In this document: positions 27,154 through 35,435 of the stretch, piece by piece
How the letters are laid out: the number at the start of each line of letters is the position of its first letter
Numbering within the stretch: the first letter of the stretch is position 1
NCBI RefSeq assembly: GCF_031846645.1
Contig: NZ_JAVRHN010000008.1
Span: 62,001-126,000 of the forward strand
DNA from: Autumnicola psychrophila
GTDB lineage: Bacteria; Bacteroidota; Bacteroidia; Flavobacteriales; Flavobacteriaceae
Direction: 5' to 3'
Length of the DNA: 64,000 bases
Made by a program: the position numbers and the translations under genes
The notes under the pieces: model-generated
Told to the model about the DNA's origin: nothing
The model's database searches: none
The model's input: only the letters and a program-made list of their open reading frames with translations

Positions 27154-27946
27154 GGTTTTGAAGAATGCATTGTCCCAGTACGGATATAATTTAGTCGCCT
27201 TGCCAAAAGAAGGTATAGTTCCTCTATTATTATTGTATAAAAATAAAAAAGATGTAAGTTCCTCTGGGAATAACCTGGATAAATTATTTGCAATAGCAGA
27301 TAGCCCGCCGCCAATTGTTTCAGAAAATAATACCACTCTTAGCCTTCAGCAAAATTCTACGGTTAGCTTCGATGGAAAAGCTGGGATAAATATTCTGGAT
27401 TGGTTGCTTCATAAATTGAAGATGGGAAAACTCTCGGGAGAATTCAATATGAATCATATAAATTCACTTGAAATAAGTTATCAAAATGTACTGGAAGACC
27501 ATGTTTCCCTTTTGGAGCTGGATAATTTTATCAGCGGATCTGAACCGGAAGTAGAACAATTCAATACTTTTAAGGAAAAGCTTAAAGATAGTGAGCTGTA
27601 TGTTATTAATTCACTCCTCAAAAGTAATAGTTTTTCAATTTCAGCTCTAAATGGGAATGGTCAAAAAGTAGATTTAGAGGCAACTATTAAAGGAATAGTA
27701 GATGCTGATGTAAATATAGAAAGGTCTAAAAAGGATCACGTAGTATTGGAACATAAAAATGCAACCCCTATTGTTTTTGCCTTTAAAGCGCAAAGAATAA
27801 TATACGATCACAAAAAATGGTGGCAGTTCTTTAAAAAAGGGGATGCTAAATTCCGAATTAAAGATGAACAGGATGTAGTATTAAAAGGTGATAGTGATTT
27901 TCCAACTCAAAGCCTCAAAAAAAATAACGAGCTCATTAATATCTAA
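27146..27946 (+). CDS. Bacterial gasdermin-like pore-forming protein (bGSDM)
   Basis: 266 residues, the usual size of bacterial gasdermins. Supporting features: an N-terminal QYGYNLVALPKEGIVPLLLL (11-30) like the first helix and strand of bGSDMs; a mid-protein LLELDNFI...LYVINSLLKSNSFSISA; and TPIVFAFKAQRIIYD (207-221), which matches the conserved final core strand. A short hydrophilic tail of about 40 residues follows and is the candidate auto-inhibitory peptide removed by a protease. In known systems such cleavage lets bGSDM oligomerise into large inner-membrane pores and kill the phage-infected cell. I see no cysteine anywhere in the protein, so the N-terminal palmitoyl-Cys of some bGSDMs is absent. 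Recognition is by remembered pattern, not a search. Confidence 0.78.
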   Translation: MSKVLKNALSQYGYNLVALPKEGIVPLLLLYKNKKDVSSSGNNLDKLFAIADSPPPIVSENNTTLSLQQNSTVSFDGKAGINILDWLLHKLKMGKLSGEFNMNHINSLEISYQNVLEDHVSLLELDNFISGSEPEVEQFNTFKEKLKDSELYVINSLLKSNSFSISALNGNGQKVDLEATIKGIVDADVNIERSKKDHVVLEHKNATPIVFAFKAQRIIYDHKKWWQFFKKGDAKFRIKDEQDVVLKGDSDFPTQSLKKNNELINI

Positions 27947-28351
27947 GACACTATCCCGTATTTTATGCTATAGAAATAGAGTTTCCCTATTTAAATTTTT
28001 AGTGTGTTTACTTGATTTTATTCTCCTTCTTGCACACTATAAGGCCCGTTTCGAAATCCTCTTTTTCTAAAACAATGTAATGCCTCGTTTGGCTTTGAAT
28101 CTGATAGCAGTATTAATCGATAATGTAAATAACATTATAAATGCTTTAAAGAGGGGGTAGAAAAAAGTTAATCTAACAAATCCGTATCCCTAATCCGCAA
28201 CTTACGTTTCCTAACCGTTACTTGGTAAATAACAAATATAGGAACTATAATTTTGGAATGAAAATGGCTTATTTATTAAAAAGAAATATGCCAGCCTTTT
28301 TCGGTAAGAATCGACCCTACTCAATTTAACCTCCAAAGGTCTGGCATATTA
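27947..28351. other. Convergent intergenic region
   Basis: 405 bp between the gasdermin-like gene (+) and the response-regulator gene (-). Very AT-rich. No gene is supported; a 60-codon frame at 27888-28070 overlaps the gasdermin end out of frame and has no protein-like features. The right end holds a long hairpin, listed separately. Confidence 0.6.
28285..28350 (-). terminator. Long inverted repeat, probable terminator of the minus-strand regulator gene
   Basis: AATATGCCAG (28285-28294) is the exact reverse complement of CTGGCATATT (28341-28350). The pairing continues with CCTTT/AAAGG after a one-base bulge, around a loop of about 35 bases. Read on the minus strand it lies just after the stop of the response-regulator gene and is followed by TTTCTTTTT, as in an intrinsic terminator. 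The loop is unusually long for one. Confidence 0.6.
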
Positions 28352-29017
28352 TTATATTAACTTTAAATCCTGCATAATATATATAAGATGGGGATTGGTG
28401 TTTGCGCTAAAATCTTCCCGTAGACTTTTTAGCCTTTTTTCAATAGCACTTTTACTATTGGGTTTAATATTCTCACTTTTCAGTTTTTCCTGAATTTCGT
28501 CCTGAGAGAAGCCCTCTGCCAAATACTTTACAATATTTATTTCAAAGTCGCTTAAGGTTAACAGGTTATTTTTGTTCAAAGTCTTTTCAATTGAAGGAGA
28601 ATTATAGGTTTCACCTTTATCTAAATGTAGGATTGCTTCCTTTAATTCTTTTAGTCCGTGGCGATCTTTACACACATAAGCTTCTATATTTCCAGAATCC
28701 CATAAATCTTTTACGGTTTGCGGATGATCTTCTATTGAATTTACCAGGATCTTGAGGACCGGATTTTCAGATTTAAGGATGGCTATAAGTTCTTTTCCAG
28801 ATTTGATCTTTTCTTCCCGGTGGTCCGCCTTGAAAGAAAGATCACAGATAAGTAGATCGAAAGGCTTTTCTTCCTGAGAGGCTTTCTTGGCTAAAAGCCA
28901 GGCCTTGTCGCAATACTGCGCATGTGCTACTTCAGGAATATTTAATTCTTCTAAAACAGATGCAACGGCATGGTTGATACTGTCCATATCTTCTGCTACT
29001 AATACTTTTTTAAACAT
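28352..29017 (-). CDS. Response regulator, REC + LuxR-type HTH
   Basis: 221 residues. The N-terminal receiver domain has KVLVAEDMDSIN (acidic pocket), the phospho-acceptor in DLLICDLSF, and a Lys in YVCKDRHG. The C-terminal LTLSDFEINIVKYLAEGFSQ matches the start of a LuxR/NarL DNA-binding helix set, extended by a tail (SAIEKRLKSLREDF) typical of Bacteroidota regulators paired with TPR sensor kinases. It lies 9 bp downstream of the interrupted kinase on the same strand, so both form a two-component operon. Its targets are unknown. The gasdermin operon nearby faces the opposite way. Confidence 0.85.
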   Translation of the reverse strand: MFKKVLVAEDMDSINHAVASVLEELNIPEVAHAQYCDKAWLLAKKASQEEKPFDLLICDLSFKADHREEKIKSGKELIAILKSENPVLKILVNSIEDHPQTVKDLWDSGNIEAYVCKDRHGLKELKEAILHLDKGETYNSPSIEKTLNKNNLLTLSDFEINIVKYLAEGFSQDEIQEKLKSENIKPNSKSAIEKRLKSLREDFSANTNPHLIYIMQDLKLI

Positions 29018-29026
29018 GCCGAAATA

Positions 29027-30949
29027 CTATATTGGTATCTGGATTAAAATTTTCAATCCCTTTTCCTGTTCGGTTTCAAATTTAAGTTTTCCTTTTATAG
29101 AAAAAATACGGTTTTCCATATTTCGGATTCCATTACCCGATTTTAGACTTTCCTTTGAAAGACCAACTCCATTATCAGAATATTGGATCTTTAGTAAATT
29201 CTTTTCTTCAGAAAAGATTAGCGCCACTAAACTGGCCCGGCTGTGTTTATTCATGTTGATCATCATTTCCTGTAAAACCCTGTATAAGACAATCTTTTTC
29301 TCGGAACTAAGTTTACTCTAATTAATACTTTCTTCACCACGCAAAATGAGTCGGATATTTTCTGAAAGGGAAGAACTAATAGTAGATATTAAGTGAGGTA
29401 AGTAATTTTCTCCCAAAGGAATACTACTATTCTCCCTGGAGATATTACGGGTGCGATTGTAAATATGATCTAGTTTATTCATGATGTCATTTGATGCAAT
29501 TTCCTGCATTCCGCTCATTACATTATATACATCGTTAGCCAATTCATCGTGGATCTTTTTAGAAATCCTGGTCTCAGTGAGATGGATTTCCTGAATTTTT
29601 TCTTTTTCGTGGCGTTGTTTTAAATAATAAAATCCAAACCCGCTGCTAACCAGGATCAGCAATCCACCAAGAGAAAGAATTATGGTTTGATTTTTTAATT
29701 CTTCAGATTCCAGTTGTTGCTTGAAGGACTCAGCCTGGAGATCATCAATTTCCTTCTGTTTTTGTTCCTCATCAAGTTTAATTTTGGCAAAGAAATTCTT
29801 AGCCTTTAATTCAGCTGTTTTTAGACTGTCGTTTAAATGAAGGTATCTTCTGATGTATTTCTCAGACTCCCTTGGTTCTACAATCCCAAGAAGATTTTCC
29901 AGAGCATTTAATTCTGAAATTTTACTGTCATTTTTCCTGGCGGCCTCCAATGACATGACGGCATATTCTTTGGCCTGGACCCTATCCTTATTTGAGTAAT
30001 AATCTGAAAGATGGTTGTAACTAGAGGTCAGGCCTTTTAGATCATTATTTTTCAACCTCATTTCCAGCGACGATTTAAGAGGAACTAACACATTGGCTGT
30101 TGAATCCCTGAGCCATTCAGTGTAGGCAAGATTGTCTATAAACCTGGCGTGCGATTCCTTATCAGCATATTCATTTTTGGAATTGATCAATTTGAGGTAA
30201 TCAATTGCTTTGCTGAAATCGCCATTGTCTCTGTATGCCAGGGCCATGTTATTCAAAAAGGAAAGGCTGTCTTCAGTCGAGGTTGAATATTTTAAACCTG
30301 ATTCGTAATTTGCTATTGCATCCTGGTAAAAGCCACGCTCACGATTTGCGATACCAATTTGGTTTAGAGCACTGCCTATATAAGATGAGTCTTTAGTCTT
30401 CTGTAAAAGGCTTAATGCGAGGGTAGCATTTTCCTGACTTCCAGTATAATCTGACATACTGCTCTGGGCATTCGCCATTTCCAGCGATCTTTTTCCAGCT
30501 CTCAGGCTATCTCCTATACTTAAATATAGGTTTCGGGATTTAAAGGCATTTCTGAATTGCTCTTTATAATTATTTAAATACTGATGGATTACTGCTTTAC
30601 GGTAGTAGCCTAAAGCTTCAAAATATGTTTTTTGATTAATCCTGGCCTGTCTGATCATTTTTTCAGAATAAGCCATGGAGCTATCATATTCCTTAAGTTT
30701 GTTGAATGAGTAGATGATTCCATCCAAAAGGTAGTACTCTATAGTATCGTTAGTTATTGTTCCTAATCTAAGGCCTTCTTTAAAATGAACCAGCATTTTA
30801 GAAGGTTCCTTAGCATTAAGAGCTTGTTGAAAATATGCTTCTGCTGAATCTTCTTTAAATCCAGGAGGGTTGTTTTTCGTGCTTTTGCCACAACCAAGAA
30901 TGATCAGAAACAGTATGGACAGTACTAGAAAGTGTTCGGGCAACTTCAT
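29027..30949 (-). pseudogene. TPR sensor histidine kinase interrupted by an in-frame TAG
   Basis: Lipoprotein-type signal MKLPEHFLVLSILFLIILGC (start 30949; the frame is open up to 30976), then six or more TPR units, a membrane helix (IILSLGGLLILVSSGFGFYYL), a HisKA_3 segment with RISKKIHDELAND, and an HATPase domain. A TAG at 29318-29320 stops translation between the dimerisation and ATPase domains. The same frame resumes with SEKKIVLYRVLQEMMINMN (N-box) and DNGVGL (G1 box) down to the stop at 29027-29029. With the TAG read through, the protein would be 640 residues. As it stands, the first product lacks ATP binding and the second (possible start ATG 29266) is only an ATPase fragment. Nonsense mutation, sequencing error and functional split are all possible. 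Confidence 0.85.
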
Positions 30950-31480
30950 AGGTGCGAAAATAGAAAAAGCTACCAAGAAAACCCCGACTATTGAAGCTTC
31001 ACATTATTATTATCAACCGCCTTTTATGATAATAACTTTTGGTTCTATGACTGAAGGGGGAAATTTATAAGCGTATTCATGGTTTGTAAAATACTCCCCT
31101 TATTAAAATAAAAGTAGATTACCGGCGACAGTCTTTGACGTTTTGCCACACGTTTTATTTCCATTTAATAAATTTTGCAAAACCTGCCTTAAAATCGGAC
31201 AATCTCCCGAAGGCAGAACATCTGTTGCAATATCTAAAGCATGAAATTTCAAAATATCTCTTTGAATTCTTTTCAATTATGAGCTACAAGATCCAGAACT
31301 ATTTCTGGGGCAATATATTTTTTGGAAATCTTTACGAATATTAAAATCACCACTACGCAAATCAAAAAATACCAGAAGGATTTCAAAATCTGTTAAAAAA
31401 TTGGATACTGCAGCTATGTATGGATTTATTGTTTCAGGGTGATGTGAGCCTAAACCAGAGTAGAATTGGTCCCCTTTTAT

Positions 31481-31510
31481 TTGATATCAATTGATATTAA
31501 ACGATATCAT
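31481..31510. repeat. Three degenerate 10-bp GATAT units next to tmRNA
   Basis: TTGATATCAA, TTGATATTAA and ACGATATCAT are contiguous and each is nearly palindromic. They sit just outside the tmRNA terminator. They could be a protein-binding site or a trace of integration next to ssrA, a common integration target; no integrase is in the window. Confidence 0.45.
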
Positions 31511-31518
31511 TAAAATTG

Positions 31519-31553
31519 AAAAACCCCGTAAATCCTGGGATTCCGGGGTTTTT
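31519..31553 (-). terminator. tmRNA terminator
   Basis: A perfect 10-bp stem, AAAAACCCCG (31519-31528) with CGGGGTTTTT (31544-31553), extended inside the loop by AATCC/GGATT. It lies 24 bp past the 3' end of ssrA on the minus strand and ends in a T run in that direction; it is symmetric enough to work both ways. Confidence 0.85.
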
Positions 31554-31576
31554 GATTGAGTTTGATACTCAAAAAG

Positions 31577-31973
31577 TGGAGTCGGAGGGGTTCGAACCCT
31601 CGTCCAAACAAGCAATTCAGATGCTTTCTACACGCTTAGTCTTCGTTTGATTGTCGATGCAAAGCCGGCCGAAAACCACCAACCTTACACGTATCCTCGC
31701 TTAGATTTCAGAACTACATCAAGGCCCTGCAGTTCCTATATTTACTTTATCGGTGCCTCTGGTGTGGACGCCGTAAATCAAGGCTTCCACGAGACATCTT
31801 GGCTCCCTGCCTTGCAGGGACTAAGTGTAACCTACTGTAATTCGGTTACGCAGCCAAGGCGTAGTTATTCTCGCCGTTTAAAAAAGTGTGAAATATGAGA
31901 TTTACGAGCTATATCCCAGCGCTCGACGTGCTTACAACTCAATTAGACTCGCTGTCAAAACCAAGTCGACCCC
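31577..31973 (-). ncRNA. ssrA: tmRNA (transfer-messenger RNA)
   Basis: Rescues stalled ribosomes and tags the unfinished proteins. The 3' end (minus strand) carries a T-arm, GAGGGTTCGAACCCCTC, and acceptor CGACTCC followed by discriminator A at 31577. The 5' end GGGGTCG (31973-31967) pairs with that acceptor, fixing a length of 397 nt. CCA is not encoded. The tag frame is at 31875-31846 and reads GENNYALAA then TAA, the expected Flavobacteria-type degradation tag. Several open frames in this stretch are artefacts of the RNA gene. Confidence 0.96.
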
Positions 31974-32672
31974 ATTATGTAAAGAACTTATCTTCTTTAT
32001 TGCATTTTTCATGCCAACCTTTAATCCTTTTAATAGTCTGGGCGTTGCCACTTTTCGCTTCCTTCGACAAGCTCAGGAGCTGTAGTGGCCGGGCTTTTCG
32101 CTTCAATCTTTTTATTCGTCATGCAAAGCATTCCTCACAAAAAGGATTTCCGATGCAATCCCTAACGCAAAGGAGAATGGTCAAATTTTCAATTTTCAGC
32201 AGTGCCATCTGGAAGATCTTTTCAGATAACTTGCCTATAAATGGAAATTTCAACATCTGGTTTTCATTCCATTTCGCAACACTAAGCGGAACTTATTTCA
32301 GCTTTTGTTGAAGAAATTCTGAAACCAGTTCAAAATTTGGGTCCACAGAAAATACAATATCATTTTTTCAAAGAAATCGGACAATATTCTTATCCGGGCC
32401 TGCAAATATACAGAAAATTAATCATTTTAAGGATTTCCGCTTTGCTAAAGCTCAAAAAGCTATGCGAAAATTAAACTTGTCGGTTTCCCAGAATCGAATG
32501 AAATTTATTTTCATCTTTGATTGAACTGAAAAAATTTTCCCCGAACGCTTTTCAGAATCGATGCCGAAAATGGCAATTTTCGACCTTCCACTTTTCTGAT
32601 GGTAACTTTATTAGCATTTCACATTGATTGTCTGGACCACCCGGTTGGAACTCCTTAACGAATAAATTTCAC
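31974..32672. other. Non-coding region upstream of tmRNA with a REP-like sequence
   Basis: About 700 bp without a convincing gene; a 138-codon plus-strand frame (31895-32311) starts inside the tmRNA and has no protein-like features. It holds the ssrA promoter region, which has no clear TAnnTTTG box, and CCTTCGACAAGCTCAGG at 32061-32077. That sequence resembles a short intergenic repeat I know from many bacterial genomes. Confidence 0.55.
32061..32077. repeat. REP-like intergenic repeat
   Basis: CCTTCGACAAGCTCAGG, whose reverse complement CCTGAGCTTGTCGAAGG is familiar as a dispersed intergenic sequence in many genomes. Only one copy is visible in this window, so repetition here is recalled, not shown. 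Confidence 0.45.
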
Positions 32673-33065
32673 TCATGTTTTGCTCAAAATTAAACTCCTG
32701 AAATATTCAATTCCACCGGTAAAAAGAATTCCGAGGCTGTAGGCCACCAGATCCCATGCAGAAAAGCTGCTTCCAAGAATGATCATTACGATTATTGGTG
32801 GCTGGTACTGCAAAACCTTTACAATATTGATCAACTGAAAGAATTCCACCGCAAAGGAGAATAGTAAAACGGCAATTAGAGCTCTAAAAACTGAAAGTTT
32901 GGTAACTGTCATTAAAAAGCAGTAGATTAAAATTACCACCAGGAAGTCCCCTCCATAGGGTCTCACAAAATCATCCTTTACCCATACGCCAATGACTATT
33001 TCAATAATTAGCAGTAAAACAAAAGAGACGAGATATGTTATTTTTGAATTTCTATTTATCCTCAT
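32673..33065 (-). CDS. DUF2809 family membrane protein
   Basis: 130 residues with four hydrophobic segments. It carries the DUF2809 pattern: FVRPYGGDFLVVILIYCFL, then FSFAVEFFQLINIV and GSSFSAWDLVAYSLGI. Inner-membrane protein of unknown function. It stands alone on the minus strand, 133 bp downstream of the 94-residue membrane-protein gene. Confidence 0.85.
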   Translation of the reverse strand: MRINRNSKITYLVSFVLLLIIEIVIGVWVKDDFVRPYGGDFLVVILIYCFLMTVTKLSVFRALIAVLLFSFAVEFFQLINIVKVLQYQPPIIVMIILGSSFSAWDLVAYSLGILFTGGIEYFRSLILSKT

Positions 33066-33197
33066 CTGTTTGCGGAATCATTTTCTGAAAAGTAATATAT
33101 AAAGCATTTAACTAGCCAGATGATATCTGCTTTTCCCCAAATCTGCCGTACTATCGAATCTTTATTTACAAAATATTCCATGTTGTATTTGTTAAGA

Positions 33198-33482
33198 CTA
33201 ACTTCCGGCAAAGGGAGAGCCGAAAAGGCCAACAGCTAATTCTGCCCAAATGATGAACAAGACCGCGAAAATGATTCCGCAGATGACAACTCGGTTTTTA
33301 GTGGTGGAAACTTTTCTCAGGACGAGGTCAATGAGAAGTCCTGTTCCCAGAAGTAATATCCCGACGACAAGGAAATCGAAAAGATCCCACACTACTTCAT
33401 CGCTGAATTGCATAGCGATTAATGGAATTAGTAATAGTGCGCCAACTATTAGTACAATAAATAAAATTCTTTTAGTTTTCAT
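33198..33482 (-). CDS. Small three-helix membrane protein, operator-controlled
   Basis: 94 residues with three predicted membrane helices (ILFIVLIVGALLLIPLIAM, FLVVGILLLGTGLLIDLVL, VVICGIIFAVLFIIWAELAV) and the end GLFGSPFAGS. I know this family only as a conserved hypothetical in Flavobacteria. A palindrome at 33508-33526 lies 26 bp before its start and nearly matches the one before the gene at 34498. This suggests control by the winged-helix regulator encoded just upstream (33542-33856). Confidence 0.8.
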   Translation of the reverse strand: MKTKRILFIVLIVGALLLIPLIAMQFSDEVVWDLFDFLVVGILLLGTGLLIDLVLRKVSTTKNRVVICGIIFAVLFIIWAELAVGLFGSPFAGS

Positions 33483-33507
33483 AAATTAATTTTAGAGTTA
33501 AGTGAAG

Positions 33508-33526
33508 TACTTTGAAATTCAAAGTT
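33508..33526. promoter_or_regulatory. Palindromic operator (copy 1)
   Basis: TACTTTG-AAATT-CAAAGTT, one base short of a perfect 7-5-7 inverted repeat. It lies 26 bp upstream of the 94-residue membrane-protein gene (minus strand) and is nearly identical to the site at 34506-34524. Presumed target of the winged-helix protein at 33542-33856; inferred, not shown. Confidence 0.7.
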
Positions 33527-33541
33527 TACGAATAAATTTTT

Positions 33542-33856
33542 TTATTTTCTTTTAATTTGCTTACCTGAGGAAAGAAGCTTTTCGAGAGCATCCAGGTGCT
33601 CCTGGAAAGCTTTTCGGCCTTCATCTGTTGCCAGATATCGAGTGTTGGGTTTACGATTAATAAATGATTTTTCCACTGTTATATATTCTTGTTTTTCCAA
33701 TGCTTTAGTGTGGCTTGCGATGTTACCATCTGTTGCGCCCAGAAGTTCTTTCAGCGTTGTAAAATCAGCAGCTTCATTCACCATAAGAATGCTCATAATT
33801 CCCAGCCTGATGCGGTGATCAAAAGCTTTATTTATGTTGCTGATTATATTCTTCAT
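33542..33856 (-). CDS. Winged-helix transcriptional regulator (HTH_34/ArsR-like)
   Basis: 104-residue DNA-binding protein. Recognition pattern: DHRIRLGIMSILMVNEAADF, then TLKELLGATDGNIASHTKAL (helix-turn-helix) and a wing around NRKPNTRYLATDEGRKAF. It belongs to the small winged-helix group often paired with a membrane-protein gene in Bacteroidota. Its ATG directly follows the TAA of the 213-residue membrane-protein gene, so the two are one operon. Palindromic sites upstream of both that operon and the next gene suggest autoregulation. Confidence 0.88.
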   Translation of the reverse strand: MKNIISNINKAFDHRIRLGIMSILMVNEAADFTTLKELLGATDGNIASHTKALEKQEYITVEKSFINRKPNTRYLATDEGRKAFQEHLDALEKLLSSGKQIKRK

Positions 33857-34498
33857 TTAAGCCTGTTTTCGCTCGTATTTGTTATACATCACAATACCAT
33901 AGATAATATGGAAAATTCCGAAACCAAGAGCCCAAAAATAAAGTCCGTCGCCAATAAATTGCGTGGCGATAAGACCAAGAAGCACGTTAGCATACCCCAG
34001 CGACCTTAAATCTCCAAAGGTGTATTTACTCGCGTGGATAAGGGCCAAACCATAAAAGAGTAGCATGGCAGGAGCAATGAGCCCTATAAGATCGTTCTGC
34101 AATAGAACCAGGCAAAACAGTCCGCCAGCACTTAAGGGCGCAAAGAAATTAATAAGCAATCTTTTGCTGGTGCTGTCCCATATTTTCTGATTGTTCTTTT
34201 TGGCTTTTCGGGTAGTAAGAACGATGGCAGTGGCAATAGCAAGCACCAGGACACAAATGGCAATAATTATCAGATTTATTCTTAAATCAGGATCTTTTAC
34301 ATCAACATTTAAAGAGTTATAGGCCTCTCCATAAAAGCTGCCGTAGCTGGATAAGAGGATTTTCGCAACTACGGCGCCAATTATCGCGTATATACCTGCG
34401 AATACTCCGGCTAAGCCGCTAAGAGAAATAAATCGTGAAGAGCGGCTCATCATTTCCCTGATCTCATTTAGATCATTCAGATACTTTTTGTTTTCCAT
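33857..34498 (-). CDS. Multi-pass membrane protein in the regulator operon
   Basis: 213 residues with about six hydrophobic helices (for example FISLSGLAGVFAGIYAIIGA, LIIIAICVLVLAIATAIVL, APAMLLFYGLALI and LGFGIFHIIYGIVMY), typical of conserved flavobacterial membrane proteins paired with an HTH_34 regulator. The N-terminal 20 residues are charged (EIREMMSRSSRF) and cytoplasmic. It is the first gene of the operon; its stop abuts the regulator's start. The operator at 34506-34524 lies only 8 bp before its ATG. Function unknown. Confidence 0.82.
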   Translation of the reverse strand: MENKKYLNDLNEIREMMSRSSRFISLSGLAGVFAGIYAIIGAVVAKILLSSYGSFYGEAYNSLNVDVKDPDLRINLIIIAICVLVLAIATAIVLTTRKAKKNNQKIWDSTSKRLLINFFAPLSAGGLFCLVLLQNDLIGLIAPAMLLFYGLALIHASKYTFGDLRSLGYANVLLGLIATQFIGDGLYFWALGFGIFHIIYGIVMYNKYERKQA

Positions 34499-34505
34499 CT
34501 TAAAG

Positions 34506-34524
34506 TACTTTGAAATACAAAGTA
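34506..34524. promoter_or_regulatory. Palindromic operator (copy 2)
   Basis: TACTTTG-AAATA-CAAAGTA, a perfect 7-5-7 inverted repeat 8 bp before the start of the membrane-protein/regulator operon. Being so close to the ATG, a bound repressor would block transcription or the transcript leader. Matches copy 1 at 33508-33526. Confidence 0.75.
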
Positions 34525-34607
34525 AAACATTATATTTTATTTATTCTTGTTTTTTCAGAAGAATTTATTCTGTACAGGTAAGTTAATTTTCTTTAAGAAA
34601 ATTTAAT

Positions 34608-35435
34608 ATGCAGACCGGAATTTTCCTCTTATTTTTCTGGTCCCTACCAATGAAAGTCAGGACAATGAGATTAATTACTTACAATATTAAATATGCCAAC
34701 GAGAATGATGGCGAAAACAGCTGGTCAAAACGGAAAGAGGCGCTAGCGAGCCTTATTCGATTTTATGAACCTGATCTGCTGCCGCTACAGGAGGCAAAGA
34801 AGGAACAACTGGATTATTTTCAGGCTAACCTAAAGCAGTACAATTATTTGGGAGTTGGAAGAAATGATGGAAAAGCCGAAGGAGAATTTACTGCAATATT
34901 GTACAACACTGCAAAGTTTGATGTTTTGCAGAACAATACTTTCTGGCTTTCCGAAACTCCTGAAGAACCATCCAAAGGTTGGGATGCTGCTTATCCGCGA
35001 ATCTGCACGTATGCGCTGTTCCAGGAAAAGGAATCTAGCAATAAATTCTGGCATTTCAATACACATTTCGACCATAGGGGGGACAAAGCACGTGAAGAAA
35101 GTGCAAAACTTCTTTGGCAGAAAATCGAAGAGGTAAACCGGAAAAATTTTCCTGTAATACTTACAGGGGATTTTAATCTGGAACCTGATTCCAATGGCAT
35201 CAGGTTTCTTTCCGGAAAGTTGAATGACAGCAAAACGATTACTAAAGAACCTGCTTTTGGTCCGGAAAAAACCTTTAACGCATACGATTATGGTAAAGCT
35301 CCAATCTCACGGATTGATTATGTCTTTACCTCAAAAGGAGTAGAAGTGTCAAAATACGGGGTGCTGAACAATTCTTACGAACAAAAATATCCTTCAGATC
35401 ATTTTCCGGTAATGGTGGAGCTTCAGTTAAAGTAA
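34608..35435 (+). CDS. Endonuclease/exonuclease/phosphatase (EEP) family protein
   Basis: 275 residues with the EEP fold motifs: MRLITYNIKYANEN, LLPLQEAKKEQ (metal-binding Glu), FNTHFDHRG, VILTGDFNLEPDS, SRIDYVFTS and PSDHFPVMVEL (catalytic Asp-His). These metal-dependent enzymes cleave phosphodiesters or phosphate esters; the substrate cannot be told. The first 14 residues (MQTGIFLLFFWSLP) are hydrophobic and could be a weak signal peptide. Internal ATGs at 34650 and 34665 are alternative starts that would leave a cytoplasmic enzyme. Confidence 0.88.
   Translation: MQTGIFLLFFWSLPMKVRTMRLITYNIKYANENDGENSWSKRKEALASLIRFYEPDLLPLQEAKKEQLDYFQANLKQYNYLGVGRNDGKAEGEFTAILYNTAKFDVLQNNTFWLSETPEEPSKGWDAAYPRICTYALFQEKESSNKFWHFNTHFDHRGDKAREESAKLLWQKIEEVNRKNFPVILTGDFNLEPDSNGIRFLSGKLNDSKTITKEPAFGPEKTFNAYDYGKAPISRIDYVFTSKGVEVSKYGVLNNSYEQKYPSDHFPVMVELQLK

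Larger units (their letters stand above)
30950..31576. other. Intergenic region between sensor kinase and tmRNA
   Basis: About 630 bp with no supported protein gene; a 69-codon frame at 31135-31344 lacks any recognisable feature. Contents: the upstream region of the kinase gene, three degenerate 10-bp units around GATAT at 31481-31510 (TTGATATCAA, TTGATATTAA, ACGATATCAT), and the tmRNA terminator at 31519-31553. Confidence 0.6.

Noticed and set aside
28352..30949. Two-component system as regulator of the gasdermin operon
   Set aside because: It faces the opposite way, the kinase is interrupted, and no shared operator was seen; adjacency alone is not enough.
31577..31973. Possible tRNA gene
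   Set aside because: The T-arm and acceptor belong to the tmRNA; the full length and the GENNYALAA tag settle the identity.
31647..32311. Several plus-strand frames (83, 65 and 138 aa)
   Set aside because: They overlap the tmRNA gene, whose acceptor ends and tag are clearly recognisable, and have no protein-like features.
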